NCBI RefSeq assembly: GCF_040137905.1
Contig: NZ_JBEFDG010000051.1
Span: 1 to 34,736, forward strand
DNA: 34,736 nt
From: Corticimicrobacter sp040137905
GTDB taxonomy: Bacteria > Pseudomonadota > Gammaproteobacteria > Burkholderiales > Burkholderiaceae_B
Direction: 5' to 3'
In this document: positions 1 to 8,476 of the stretch, one piece after another
Layout of the letters: each line of letters starts with the position of its first letter
How positions within the stretch are numbered: position 1 is the stretch's first letter
The notes under the pieces: generated by a model
What the model saw: only the letters and a program-made list of their open reading frames with translations
Told to the model about the DNA's origin: nothing
Database searches by the model: none
Position numbers and translations under genes: made by a program

Positions 1-144
1 GATATGTCGTCAGAAAAGGGCATGACCACGGCGCTGGCGAGCCAGCCCGTTCTTGTAATAAATTGGGTGTCTAGGGGAAAGTCCCGAGGTGTTTTGACGT
101 AGCGACGGGTGCTGCGGGCAATGTGCTGCAGGCTGTGCGTGCGT
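1..144. other. Left edge, nothing firmly assigned
   Basis: This short segment lies beyond the stop of the LysR gene. On the minus strand an ATG at 23-21 opens a frame reading MPFSDDI that runs off the left edge. It could be the start of the next gene, but no convincing ribosome binding site precedes it. A 6-bp perfect inverted repeat (GCTGGC at 33-38, GCCAGC at 41-46) lies just upstream of that ATG. On the plus strand a short frame is open from the left edge to a TAG at 100-102. Neither reading can be preferred from so little sequence. Confidence 0.3.
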
Positions 145-1077
145 TCAGTCCGGGTATTCGGTCGTGCGGGCGGTCGTGGCGTTGAAGGCCTCGGCGGCGT
201 CCAGGGCAAGGTCGCGGATGGCTTCCTTGAGAAAGGCGTTGGGGCCGGGCAGGTAGGTGGAGTAGAAGCTGAGATCGTCCAGTGGCAGCCGGCTGGGGAG
301 CGTTTCAAGCTCGCCGGCAGCCAGTATCTTCGGGATGCTGACGGGTGACAGGGCGGCAATGCCAAGGCCCGTGCGTGCCATGTCGATGATGGTGGTAATG
401 GGTGAGATACCCCAGATCCGCAGGTTTGCCAGACCCAGCCGTTCCTGGCTGGCGGCGATCAGGTTCTTGGTCGACAGGGCACTCTTGGGATAGGTGATGA
501 TCGGGTAGCGGGTCAGCAGCATCCGGTCGGTGGCGTTGGCTGGCAGGGCAGCCCGGAAGGCGGGCGCGACCAGCAGCCGGAACGGGTAGGCGCAGAGTTT
601 CAGCGAGCGGGCATCGGGGTGGTCCAGCGGTGCGGCCACCAGCCCCAGGTCGAGGTCGAGCGACAGCAGTTGCTTGTGGATTTCCACCGTGGTGTCGACC
701 GAGATATCCAGCGAGATCTGAGGGTACAGTGTGCGGATGCGCTCCAGCAGCGGCGACAGCCAGGTATGTACCAGTGTTTCGGATACGCCGAGGCGGAACG
801 TGCCGCGCAGCAGGGTGCCATTGTCGGAGACGGCCTGCAGCATTTCGGTGCGTATCTGAAAGATTTTTTCGGAATACGACAGCAGCACGGCACCCCGGGT
901 GGTCAGCGTGATGCGCTTGGTTCGGCGGTCGAACAGGCGCACGCCCAGTTCTTCCTCCAACTGCGCGATACGTGCCGAAATGGCCGGCTGGGTCGTGTTC
1001 AGGTACTGCGCCGCCGCCCGGAAACCGCCGAGTGTGGCGACCCAGTAGAATGTTTCCAGTGTGCGCATGTCACGCAT
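145..1077 (-). CDS. LysR family transcriptional regulator
   Basis: This is a 310-residue DNA-binding regulator of normal LysR length. The N-terminal winged helix-turn-helix covers roughly residues 4-63. It shows the family pattern: LETFYWVATLGGFRAAAQ, then TQPAISARIAQLEEELG, then LFDR. The rest is the periplasmic-binding-protein-like effector domain. The start at 1077 has GGAG seven bases upstream; a second in-frame ATG at 1068 would remove three residues. It is the last gene of a minus-strand run (ccsA-like, PP0621-like, ampD, this gene) and starts 12 bases after the ampD stop, so co-transcription is likely. LysR proteins often act on a neighbouring operon, but the expected partner would lie left of the window. 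The effector cannot be inferred. Confidence 0.9.
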   Translation of the reverse strand: MRDMRTLETFYWVATLGGFRAAAQYLNTTQPAISARIAQLEEELGVRLFDRRTKRITLTTRGAVLLSYSEKIFQIRTEMLQAVSDNGTLLRGTFRLGVSETLVHTWLSPLLERIRTLYPQISLDISVDTTVEIHKQLLSLDLDLGLVAAPLDHPDARSLKLCAYPFRLLVAPAFRAALPANATDRMLLTRYPIITYPKSALSTKNLIAASQERLGLANLRIWGISPITTIIDMARTGLGIAALSPVSIPKILAAGELETLPSRLPLDDLSFYSTYLPGPNAFLKEAIRDLALDAAEAFNATTARTTEYPD

Positions 1078-1089
1078 GGCAGGCTCCGG

Positions 1090-1707
1090 TCAGGTCGTCT
1101 GGCAGGTGGGTGGGAGCGACTTGGCGGCCCAGCCGCATTGCCGGCCATAGGACAGCCAGTCAAATGATGGGCCCGGATCGGTCTTGCGGCCAGGGGCAAT
1201 GTGTTCGTGCCCGCGCACGGCCGACAGCGGGTGGTGTGTGCGCAGGCAGGCGGTCAGCGCCTGCAGGCGGGTGTACTGGACAGGTTCGTAGGGCTGGCTG
1301 TCGGTGCCTTCCAGTTCGATGCCGATCGAGAAATCATTGCAGCGGTTGCGTCCTTCGAACTCGGATACGCCGGCATGCCAGGCTCGCTGCAGGGTGGCCA
1401 CGAACTGCAGGATCTGGCCGTCGCGCCGGATCAGGAAATGGGCCGATACGCGCAGGCCGCGGATGTTTTCGAACCAGGGGTGGTCGGCCAGCACCAGGCT
1501 GTTGGTGAACAGGCGCACGATATGCGGGCCACCGAACTCGCCGGGTGGCAGGCTGATGTTGTGCAGCACCAGCAGGGAGGGGGCCTCGTGACCGGGACGT
1601 GCATCCTGGTTGGGCGAGGGCACCCGATTGACGCCGGGGGCGGGCCTGAGCCAGCCTGCCGTATCGAGTTGCAGGGGCATGGAGGGGGAACCGGCACGGC
1701 TGTGCAT
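1090..1707 (-). CDS. ampD: 1,6-anhydro-N-acetylmuramyl-L-alanine amidase AmpD
   Basis: This is a cytosolic zinc amidase that removes the peptide from anhydro-muropeptides during peptidoglycan recycling. In many Gram-negatives its loss induces AmpC beta-lactamase. The predicted protein has 205 residues, slightly above the usual 180-190. Visible family marks are LLVLHN (zinc ligand His49), the segment HFLIRRDGQI, the SIGIELEG strand (Glu131), and GHEHIAPGRKTDPG carrying the remaining ligands, His167 and Asp177. The ATG at 1707 was chosen because GGAG lies about eight bases upstream. An ATG at 1680 would give 196 residues but has no Shine-Dalgarno sequence. It lies 19 bases after the PP0621-like gene and 12 before the LysR gene, so all are probably one operon. 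Confidence 0.92.
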   Translation of the reverse strand: MHSRAGSPSMPLQLDTAGWLRPAPGVNRVPSPNQDARPGHEAPSLLVLHNISLPPGEFGGPHIVRLFTNSLVLADHPWFENIRGLRVSAHFLIRRDGQILQFVATLQRAWHAGVSEFEGRNRCNDFSIGIELEGTDSQPYEPVQYTRLQALTACLRTHHPLSAVRGHEHIAPGRKTDPGPSFDWLSYGRQCGWAAKSLPPTCQTT

Positions 1708-1726
1708 GGTTGCGCTCCGTGGGCGA

Positions 1727-2023
1727 TCAGTGCGTTCGCTCGGGGCGTGCGCCCAGGCGGGCATGTTCGCTGCCGCACCAGGTCTTGCCTTGCTGGAGCA
1801 AGGCTTCGGAGCGGGGCAGGTGGATGCCGCAGTGGGCGCAGCGCACCATCTCTTCAGACCCCTGGCCTGCGACAGGTGCGACCGGGCCGCGTCCGGACTG
1901 GGTCGGGCGCGGGGGGGCGGGCTGGCGCGCGCGGGCCGCCCGCTTGGCTGCAGCATGCCCCAGCAGCCGGCCTGCGAACAGGACGGCCACAATCAGGATG
2001 AACCAGAACAGAATCTTGCCCAT
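1727..2023 (-). CDS. PP0621 family membrane-anchored zinc-ribbon protein
   Basis: A 98-residue protein opening with one membrane segment (about residues 3-22, GKILFWFILIVAVLFAGRLLG). A Pro/Arg/Ala-rich linker follows, then a C-terminal metal-binding patch: MVRCAHCGIHLPRSEAL (CxxC) and WCGSEH (Cys and His). This is the pattern of the uncharacterised PP0621 family, known in Pseudomonas and Burkholderiales and commonly found next to ampD, as here. The start at 2023 is the only ATG directly before the hydrophobic segment. The open frame extends far upstream, but that part is antisense-like shadow of the ccsA-like gene. Spacing is 20 bases to the upstream gene and 19 to ampD. The function is unknown. 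Confidence 0.8.
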   Translation of the reverse strand: MGKILFWFILIVAVLFAGRLLGHAAAKRAARARQPAPPRPTQSGRGPVAPVAGQGSEEMVRCAHCGIHLPRSEALLQQGKTWCGSEHARLGARPERTH

Positions 2024-2043
2024 GTTGCGTCGGTACCCTTGTG

Positions 2044-2907
2044 TCAGCGCGTGAGGACGTTTTCGAGCACGAAGCGCGTACCGGTATAGGCCAGCAGCAT
2101 GAAGCCGAAGCCGGTCATGGTCCAGCGCAGTGCGACCCGACCGCGCCAGCCATGGCGATGGCGACCGATCAGCAGCAGCCCGAACGTCAGCCACGACAGC
2201 AGTGTGAAAACGGTCTTGTGATCCATGGGCAGGATGCGCCCGGAGATCATCCAGGATGCCAGCGAGCCGGTGATGACGGTCAGGGTCAGCGCGCCGAAGG
2301 CAATCCAGATCAGCCGGAACAGGATGCGCTCCTGCACCAGCAGTGGCGGCATGGCCTCCAGTGTGCGGCTCAGCAGGCCGTGGGTGGCCTGCTCGGCTGC
2401 CTCGGGCACGAAAGGCCGGTGCAGGTGACGGTCGAGCGCGGCCATCAGCATGGCATGGGCGGCGACCACGGTGATCAGTGCGTAGGCAGCCAGTGCGATG
2501 AGCAGGTGAATGCGCAGCCAGGGATTGCCGGCGTGCGCCACCAGGGTGGCTTCGGGAAACAGGGCGGCCAGCGCCGTGGTGAGCGCCGCGCAGGGCAGCA
2601 GCAACAGCAACAGCCCATCGATGCGGAACCACTGGCTTTCTATCCAGAATACAACCAGCCCGAGCCAGAAGGCGACCGACAGGGCCAGGGACCAGCTCAG
2701 GTAGATGGCCGGACCGACCAGGATGGACTGTTGCAGGCCGATTCCATGCAACAATAGGGCGAACGCCAACCCGAAGCGCAGTGTCTGCGTTTCGCGTGTG
2801 GGACGGGCAGCGTCGGTGTGCTCTGCCGGAATATGGCGCCAGTGCGCCACCGAGAGCAGGAAGTAGCCGAAGGCTGCCAGCGCGTGAAATACAATGCCTG
2901 AAGACAT
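2044..2907 (-). CDS. CcsA/YpjD-like cytochrome c assembly membrane protein
   Basis: A 287-residue polytopic inner-membrane protein with about eight hydrophobic segments. Family-type features are the segment WLRIHLLIALAAYALITVVAAHAMLMA, with a conserved His in a membrane helix, and the C-terminal DHKTVFTLLSWLTFGLLLIGRHRHGWRGR. The latter matches the CcsA/HemX/YpjD cytochrome c assembly family, whose members handle heme. The ATG at 2907 was chosen. A TTG at 2937 would add ten residues but would overlap the ffh start. Only 29 bases separate it from divergent ffh, an arrangement I recall as common in Burkholderiales. It heads the minus-strand run to the LysR gene. YpjD-type members are not proven to take part in cytochrome c maturation, so the exact role is uncertain. 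Confidence 0.85.
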   Translation of the reverse strand: MSSGIVFHALAAFGYFLLSVAHWRHIPAEHTDAARPTRETQTLRFGLAFALLLHGIGLQQSILVGPAIYLSWSLALSVAFWLGLVVFWIESQWFRIDGLLLLLLPCAALTTALAALFPEATLVAHAGNPWLRIHLLIALAAYALITVVAAHAMLMAALDRHLHRPFVPEAAEQATHGLLSRTLEAMPPLLVQERILFRLIWIAFGALTLTVITGSLASWMISGRILPMDHKTVFTLLSWLTFGLLLIGRHRHGWRGRVALRWTMTGFGFMLLAYTGTRFVLENVLTR

Positions 2908-2936
2908 AATCCGATAGTGTAAGCGAAACCAGAGCA

Positions 2937-4355
2937 ATGCTTGATAATTTAACCAATCGTTTGTCGCGCGTCGTCAAGACGCTGCGGGGTCAGGCGCGGC
3001 TGACCGAGGAAAACACCCAGGAGATGCTGCGCGAGGTCCGGCTGGCGCTGCTCGAGGCGGACGTGGCGTTGCCCGTGGTGCGCGAGTTCGTGGCGCGCGT
3101 CAAGGAAAAGGCGCTGGGCGAGGAAGTCATTTCCAGCCTGACGCCGGGACAGGCGCTGGTCGGGATCGTACACAAGGAACTGACCGCGCTGATGGGCGGC
3201 GACCTGGGGCTGGAAGCGGGCGAGCTGTCGCTGGCTGCCCAGCCGCCGGCCGTGATCCTGATGGCCGGCCTGCAGGGGGCGGGCAAGACCACCACCACCG
3301 GCAAGCTGGCACGCTGGCTCAGCGAGGGCAGCCACACGCAGCATGGCCGCAAGACCGGCAAGAAAAAAGTGCTGGTGGTCAGTGCCGACGTGTATCGCCC
3401 GGCCGCTATCGAACAGCTCAAGACGGTGGCCGGACAGGTCGGCGTCGATTTCCTGCCGTCCGATGCTTCGCAAAAGCCCGAGGCGATTGCGACCCAGGCA
3501 CTGGATCATGCCAAGCGCCACCACTACGATGTCCTGATCGTCGATACGGCAGGCCGATTGGGCGTGGACGAGGCGATGATGCGCGAGATCCGCGCGCTGC
3601 ACGATTTGCTGACTCCCATCGAAACCCTGTTCGTGGTCGATGCCATGCAGGGGCAGGATGCGGTCAACGTGGCGCGCGCCTTCTCCGAGGCACTGCCGCT
3701 GACCGGCGTGGTCATGACCAAGCTCGATGGCGATGCGCGTGGTGGCGCGGCGCTGTCGGTGCGGCATGTCACCGGCAAGCCGCTCAAGTTCGTCGGGGTA
3801 TCGGAAAAGCTCGATGGCCTGCAGCCCTTCCATCCCGACCGGATGGCTCAGCGCGTGCTGGGCATGGGCGATATCCTGTCGCTGGTCGAGCAGGCACAGC
3901 AGTCCATCGATGTCGAGGATGCTGCCAAGCTGGCCAAGAAGCTCAAGTCGGGCGACAAGTTCGACCTGAATGACTTTCGCGATCAGTTGGGCCAGGTCAA
4001 GAAGCTGGGCGACATGGGCTCGCTGCTCGAAAAGTTGCCGGCACAGTTTGCGCAGGCCGCCGGTCAGTTGCAGGGCGGCCAGGCCGAGAAGCAACTGCGC
4101 CGAACCGAGGGCATCCTCAACTCGATGACGCCGCAGGAGCGTGCCAAGCCGGAACTGCTCAAGGCTTCGCGCAAGCGCCGCATTGCTGCCGGAGCCGGCG
4201 TGCCGGTCCAGGAAGTCAACCGTCTGCTGTCGCAGTTCGAGCAGATGCAGGGCATGATGAAGCAGATGAAAAAGGGCGGCATGGCCAAGATGATGCGTGC
4301 CATGGGCGGACTCAAGGGGCTGGGCGGCATGAAACTGCCGCGCGGCTTCAAGTAG
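2937..4355 (+). CDS. ffh: Signal recognition particle protein Ffh (SRP54)
   Basis: This GTPase binds 4.5S RNA and signal sequences of nascent membrane proteins and docks with FtsY at the inner membrane. All domains are present in 472 residues: an N-terminal helical bundle (about 1-90), the P-loop GLQGAGKTTTTGKLA (111-125), DVYRPAAIEQL (151-161), DTAGRL (203-208) and TKLDGDARGG (261-270). The methionine-rich M domain at the C-terminus carries the RNA-binding signature SRKRRIAAGAG. A basic insertion (about 130-144) lengthens the loop after the P-loop helix relative to the E. coli protein. The ATG at 2937 has only a weak purine-rich AGAG upstream. The downstream AraC gene starts 26 bases after the stop, with no terminator visible between them. 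Confidence 0.97.
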   Translation: MLDNLTNRLSRVVKTLRGQARLTEENTQEMLREVRLALLEADVALPVVREFVARVKEKALGEEVISSLTPGQALVGIVHKELTALMGGDLGLEAGELSLAAQPPAVILMAGLQGAGKTTTTGKLARWLSEGSHTQHGRKTGKKKVLVVSADVYRPAAIEQLKTVAGQVGVDFLPSDASQKPEAIATQALDHAKRHHYDVLIVDTAGRLGVDEAMMREIRALHDLLTPIETLFVVDAMQGQDAVNVARAFSEALPLTGVVMTKLDGDARGGAALSVRHVTGKPLKFVGVSEKLDGLQPFHPDRMAQRVLGMGDILSLVEQAQQSIDVEDAAKLAKKLKSGDKFDLNDFRDQLGQVKKLGDMGSLLEKLPAQFAQAAGQLQGGQAEKQLRRTEGILNSMTPQERAKPELLKASRKRRIAAGAGVPVQEVNRLLSQFEQMQGMMKQMKKGGMAKMMRAMGGLKGLGGMKLPRGFK

Positions 4356-4381
4356 GGCACACACCTCAAGGAGGGCTCGGC

Positions 4382-5389
4382 ATGGCGCGTGCAGTGACCT
4401 CCCTGCTGTATGAGCAGGACCTCAAGCGGCAGCTCGGGCTGATATCGAGCGAGGTCGATGCGCCGGTGCCCGCATCAGCGCCTGACGAGGCCCGCGCTGC
4501 GGTGCGCGGGCGCTTTTCAGTCCTGTCCTTGCGTGATGGGCTGTACCTGCACATGTCGGATACGGTACAGGTGCGCGATCATGTGTCCAGTCGGATCCTG
4601 CACGAAGGCCTCAAGCTGGCGCTGGTCGTTGATGGGCAGGTCGATATGACATACGGATCACATCGCTTCCTGCTTGGCCCTGGCTGGGGGGCCGAGCAGG
4701 GGCCATCGGCGCAGGCAGCTGCTATCAATCTGCGACAGTCTGCTCTTTGTGTGCGGCGAGGCCGAGCGGGTCGCAAGGCCCGCGCCATCAGCCTGACACT
4801 TGAGCCATCCTGGATTGGTGACGCAGGTCTCTCGGGGGGCGACGACTGGTCTACGGTGCGTCATTTCCTGGAAACACATCTTGCGACATGCGTCTGGCAG
4901 CCTTCAGGACGGATATGTGCCCTGGCTGGGCAGATGCTGTGCACCAACGTGTATGACGATCCCATGCAGCGGCTGTACCTTGAAAGTCGCGCCATCGAAA
5001 TTGTGGGTGAGGCATTCCAGCAGATCGCCGGTACTGGCCGTGCCGTGGCGCATGAGGGCATGCCTGTGCGGGAGCAACGACGCCTGTTGAATATTCGCGA
5101 ATGGCTCGACAGCGGTGAGGCCGATCAACTGAGTGTCGGTGAAATTGCCCGACGGTTCGGCATGAGTGCCAGCACACTACAGCGGTACTTTCGCCAAGCA
5201 TATGGTCAGACCGTGTTCGAATATATCAGGCATTGCCGCATGGCGCGCGCACGCAAGGCACTGGAGAATGAATCCGTCAGTGTGGCGCAAGCGGCGACCA
5301 TTGCCGGCTATGCCAGTCCTGGCAACTTTGCCACGGCCATGCGTCGGCTTTATGGGCTCAGTCCGGCCCGGATGCGGGCGCGGGTCTGA
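4382..5389 (+). CDS. AraC family regulator, probably of the adjacent siderophore receptor
   Basis: A 335-residue transcription factor with a C-terminal AraC/XylS DNA-binding domain (about residues 240-335). The first helix-turn-helix lies around SVGEIARRFGMSASTLQRYFRQ and the second around VAQAATIAGYASPGNFATAMRR, followed by GLSPARMR. The N-terminal part is a ligand-sensing domain resembling PchR/AlcR-type siderophore sensors. A strong Shine-Dalgarno (AAGGAGGG) precedes the ATG. It sits directly upstream of, and in the same direction as, a FepA-type receptor. In Bordetella, the AraC-type BfeR lies beside bfeA and activates it in response to enterobactin; by analogy this protein probably activates the receptor when the cognate ferric siderophore is present. 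That role is inference from order and family. Confidence 0.85.
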   Translation: MARAVTSLLYEQDLKRQLGLISSEVDAPVPASAPDEARAAVRGRFSVLSLRDGLYLHMSDTVQVRDHVSSRILHEGLKLALVVDGQVDMTYGSHRFLLGPGWGAEQGPSAQAAAINLRQSALCVRRGRAGRKARAISLTLEPSWIGDAGLSGGDDWSTVRHFLETHLATCVWQPSGRICALAGQMLCTNVYDDPMQRLYLESRAIEIVGEAFQQIAGTGRAVAHEGMPVREQRRLLNIREWLDSGEADQLSVGEIARRFGMSASTLQRYFRQAYGQTVFEYIRHCRMARARKALENESVSVAQAATIAGYASPGNFATAMRRLYGLSPARMRARV

Positions 5390-5461
5390 TTTTGACGTTT
5401 TTGAATAGTTTTCTGATGCTTGTGCAAACATGCTTGCCCTGTTGCATTTTTATACTGATAT

Positions 5462-5480
5462 GTAAATAAGAATGCATTTC
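5462..5480 (+). promoter_or_regulatory. Possible Fur box upstream of the siderophore receptor
   Basis: The 19 bases GTAAATAAGAATGCATTTC agree with the classical Fur consensus at 11 of 19 positions by hand count. They lie in an AT-rich patch about 80 bases before the receptor start, where iron-dependent repression would be expected. Such partial matches are common in AT-rich DNA. Support comes mainly from the location. Confidence 0.3.
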
Positions 5481-5561
5481 TTTTTGATGCCGGCACGAAT
5501 TTCCGTACCGGCGTCATGTTGTGTGCCCGGCATTCGGCACATATCGGAACCAGGGAGAGTC

Positions 5562-7835
5562 ATGAGTCATCATCATCAAGGCCTGTTCAGGCTGAATCGT
5601 GTGGCAGCCGTCCTGTGCTGCCTTTCAGTTTTTGCGCCGGTACGCGCCCAGACCGTGCATGCACTCGATTCCGTGGATGTGCTGGGTACAGCCGAAGAGG
5701 AGCTGAAAGAGTCGCTTGGGGTGTCCGTGATCACTGCGGAGGATCTTGCCAAGCGTCCTCCTGCCACGGATCTGTCAGATATCTTGCGGCGTGAGCCGGG
5801 CGTCAATTTGACCGGCAGTGCAGCTTCCGGCATGCGTGGCAATCGGCGGCAACTTGATATCCGGGGCATGGGCCCGGACAACACCATGGTCCTGATCGAT
5901 GGCCGGCCGGCAAATTCGCGCAATGCGGCACGTCAGGGCTGGACTGGCGAGCGCGATACCGATGGTGACACCAATTGGGTGCCGCCCGAGGCCGTCGAAC
6001 GTATCGAGGTTCTGCGTGGACCTGCCGCAGCCCGCTATGGTTCGGGGGCGATGGGGGGCGTGGTGAACATTATTACCAAGCGTTCCACCGATGAGCTGTC
6101 CGGATCCATTTCGCAATACAACACTTTCCAGCAAGACTCTGACGAAGGTGATAGCCGTCGCACAACATTCATGCTGGCAGGGCCCCTGAGCGACAAGTTG
6201 GGCTTCCGGCTGTTTGGCGGTTATGCCAAGACACAACCGGATGCCTTGAACATCAATCGCGGCCATGCCTACGAGCAGGGCGGCATCGTGGCTGCTTCCG
6301 GCAAGACCGGTGTGCGCGACAAATACATCAATGGCTTGCTGACCCTGGATATCGATGAAAGTCAGACGCTCGATGTCGAGATGAGCTTCAATCGCAAGAG
6401 TGATCTGTATTCCGGGGATACCCAGAATCTCAACGGCTACGCGACCGGCAGCGGTGGTAATTTCGTACCGGTGACGGATCTTTATGGTTCTGAAACGACT
6501 GTGGTGTATCGCACCGATCTGGGACTGACGCATCGCGGCAACTGGGATTGGGGCACGTCACGCGTGGGTCTGAGCTATGGGTATACGCGCAATGATCGAG
6601 GCACCGAGGGGCTGTTCGGGGGCCCGGAAGGCGCATTCCTGTCGGAGTCGGCTTCGGCGCAATCGCGCTATGTCAGCAAATTCAAGGAATGGCGTCTTGA
6701 CGGAGAAGTGAATATCCCGTTGTTTGCGGGTGGACTGGATCAGATGCTGACGGTGGGCGGTGAATTCGTACATGAATCGCTGGAGGATCCGGGCAGCATG
6801 CGGATACTGACACTGGCCGGGAGCAGTTTCGAACCGAGTGCATTGCCGGGGCGCGATGGCAACGACAAACTGGACTACAACAGTTTTGCCTTGTATGTAG
6901 AAGACAATATCCGGGTGACCGATGCACTGACGCTGGTGCCGACCGTGCGCTTCAACCATCATGAAAAATTCGGTTCCAATGTCAGCCCTGGCCTGACTGC
7001 ATCGTATGCGCTCAACGATGTCTGGAGTATCAAGGGGGGGATTGCGCGTGCCTACAAGACACCCAATATGTACCAGGCCAATCCGAACTATCTGCTCTAC
7101 AGCCGGGGGATCGGTTGCATGGGGTACATGAGTGCTGCCGGCGGTTGCTATTTGCAGGGCAATGATGATCTCAAGAGCGAGACCAGCATCAATAAGGAAA
7201 TCGGATTTGCTTACGATGACGGTTCGTTGAGTGGCAGCCTGGCTTACTTCCGTAATGATTACAAGAACAAGATCGTGGCTGGGGTTGATCCCTATGGCCA
7301 GGTCGTGTCGGGCGCATCCAATCCGTATCTGCTGCGTTGGGAAAATACACCCAAGGCAGTCGTGTCGGGCCTGGAGGGTAATCTGTTCCTGCCTCTGACC
7401 GGGACGTTGACCTGGAATACGAATGTGACCTACATGATCGAATCCAAGGATAAAACGTACAACCAACCGCTGAGTATTATTCCCAAGTACACAGTGAATT
7501 CGTGGCTGGACTGGCAGGCCATGCCCAAGCTGTCGCTGCAGGCCACGCTGACCTGGTACGGCAAGCAGGAGCCTGCCTCGTTCGATGTTCGCCGCAACGA
7601 AGAGGTTGAGCAAGCACCGTCATTGAGTCCCTATGCACTGGTCGGGCTCAATGCCGGATATGAAATCAACAAGAATTTCCATATCCGTGCGGGGATCAAC
7701 AACCTGTTCAACAAACGCCTGTATCGTACCGGCCTGAATACCGGCACGAACAATGCGGTCATCAAGGGAGCGGGTGCGCAAACCTACAACGAGCATGGTC
7801 GCGCACTGTTCGTCAACCTGACAGCGTCGTTCTGA
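5562..7835 (+). CDS. fepA: FepA/BfeA-type TonB-dependent ferric siderophore receptor
   Basis: This 757-residue outer-membrane barrel imports ferric catecholate siderophores with TonB energy. A signal peptide covers about residues 1-29 (cut after VRA). It is followed by a TonB-box-like stretch (DSVDVLG) and a plug domain. The plug carries strong FepA-family blocks: ILRREPGVNLTG, QLDIRGMGPDNTMVLIDG, RQGWTGERDTDGDTNWVPP, and ERIEVLRGPAAARYGSGAMG with VVNIITKR. The C-terminus has the TonB receptor signature (FNKRLYRTG) and ends in phenylalanine, as outer-membrane proteins do. The ATG at 5562 was chosen because AGGGAGAG precedes it and the signal peptide begins there. An upstream in-frame ATG at 5472 lacks both. 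The AraC gene lies 172 bases upstream. An enterobactin-like ligand is likely, but the symbol is by similarity only. Confidence 0.92.
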   Translation: MSHHHQGLFRLNRVAAVLCCLSVFAPVRAQTVHALDSVDVLGTAEEELKESLGVSVITAEDLAKRPPATDLSDILRREPGVNLTGSAASGMRGNRRQLDIRGMGPDNTMVLIDGRPANSRNAARQGWTGERDTDGDTNWVPPEAVERIEVLRGPAAARYGSGAMGGVVNIITKRSTDELSGSISQYNTFQQDSDEGDSRRTTFMLAGPLSDKLGFRLFGGYAKTQPDALNINRGHAYEQGGIVAASGKTGVRDKYINGLLTLDIDESQTLDVEMSFNRKSDLYSGDTQNLNGYATGSGGNFVPVTDLYGSETTVVYRTDLGLTHRGNWDWGTSRVGLSYGYTRNDRGTEGLFGGPEGAFLSESASAQSRYVSKFKEWRLDGEVNIPLFAGGLDQMLTVGGEFVHESLEDPGSMRILTLAGSSFEPSALPGRDGNDKLDYNSFALYVEDNIRVTDALTLVPTVRFNHHEKFGSNVSPGLTASYALNDVWSIKGGIARAYKTPNMYQANPNYLLYSRGIGCMGYMSAAGGCYLQGNDDLKSETSINKEIGFAYDDGSLSGSLAYFRNDYKNKIVAGVDPYGQVVSGASNPYLLRWENTPKAVVSGLEGNLFLPLTGTLTWNTNVTYMIESKDKTYNQPLSIIPKYTVNSWLDWQAMPKLSLQATLTWYGKQEPASFDVRRNEEVEQAPSLSPYALVGLNAGYEINKNFHIRAGINNLFNKRLYRTGLNTGTNNAVIKGAGAQTYNEHGRALFVNLTASF

Positions 7836-7895
7836 TCGTCATAAAGACAATGCGCCGTCTTCCTGGGTGAAGGCAGCGCCTTTATACAACAGGCA

Positions 7896-7928
7896 AAAAG
7901 GGCAGCCACGCGAGTGAGCTGCCCTTTT
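7896..7928 (+). terminator. Rho-independent terminator, probably bidirectional
   Basis: A perfect 11-bp stem, AAAAGGGCAGC at 7896-7906 and GCTGCCCTTTT at 7918-7928, surrounds an 11-base loop. The arms end in A and T runs, so the hairpin can stop transcription on both strands. It lies between the convergent receptor gene and the kbp gene. Confidence 0.85.
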
Positions 7929-7964
7929 CTGTGAACCCCGTGCGCCTCTGGAGGCGCGTCGGCT

Positions 7965-8411
7965 TCAATCCAGCGGCGGAATGCGCAGCAACTGGCCGGG
8001 ATAGATCTTGTCCGGATGGCTCAGCAGCGGGCGGTTGGCCTCGAAAATGACCGTGTACTTGGCACCCTTGCCATTGCCGTACTGGGTTTCGGCAATCTTC
8101 CAGAGCGTGTCACCCTTGACCACCGTGTAGAAGACGGCCTCGATGGCCACTTCCTCGACATCGAGGTTGTTTTCGACCGAGGCGATGCCCTGTGTGTTGC
8201 CGACCGCCAGGGCGATCTTTTCGGCATCGGCGGTGGACTTGGCCTTGCCGGAAATGGTGACCTTGTCGCCATCGACCTTGATATCCAGGCCATCGGCCTG
8301 CAGGCCGAGGTCGTCCACGGCTTTCTTGAGCTGGTCGGGCGTTGCCGCCTTGGCTTCGCTGCCGCCGAACAGTTTTTCGCCGGCTTCCTTGATGAAACTG
8401 AGCAGACCCAT
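7965..8411 (-). CDS. kbp: BON-LysM potassium-binding protein Kbp (YgaU-like)
   Basis: A 148-residue protein that matches E. coli Kbp/YgaU in length and design; that protein is a cytoplasmic K+-binding BON-LysM protein. It opens MGLLSFIKEAGEKLFG, the family's usual start. The BON domain (about residues 20-90) carries VDGDKVTISGKA and AVGNTQGIASVENNL. The C-terminal LysM domain carries FYTVVKGDTLWKIAETQYG and ends HPDKIYPGQLLRIPP. The ATG at 8411 has AAGGAG upstream; an earlier in-frame start at 8444 is not supported. A 10-bp perfect palindrome, GTGTATACAC (8445-8454), lies in its promoter region and includes a possible -10 element. It follows trmB with a 65-base gap and ends before the shared terminator. 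Confidence 0.9.
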   Translation of the reverse strand: MGLLSFIKEAGEKLFGGSEAKAATPDQLKKAVDDLGLQADGLDIKVDGDKVTISGKAKSTADAEKIALAVGNTQGIASVENNLDVEEVAIEAVFYTVVKGDTLWKIAETQYGNGKGAKYTVIFEANRPLLSHPDKIYPGQLLRIPPLD

Positions 8412-8476
8412 GTGTGACTCCTTGTCAGTGGTGGAACAAAGCAAGTGTATACACGACAGGAATGACCCGGTAACGA

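Noticed and set aside
2949..4364. A 471-codon minus-strand open frame opposite ffh
   Set aside because: ffh is unmistakable on the plus strand, and the antisense protein is dominated by His, Gln, Leu and Arg with no motif.
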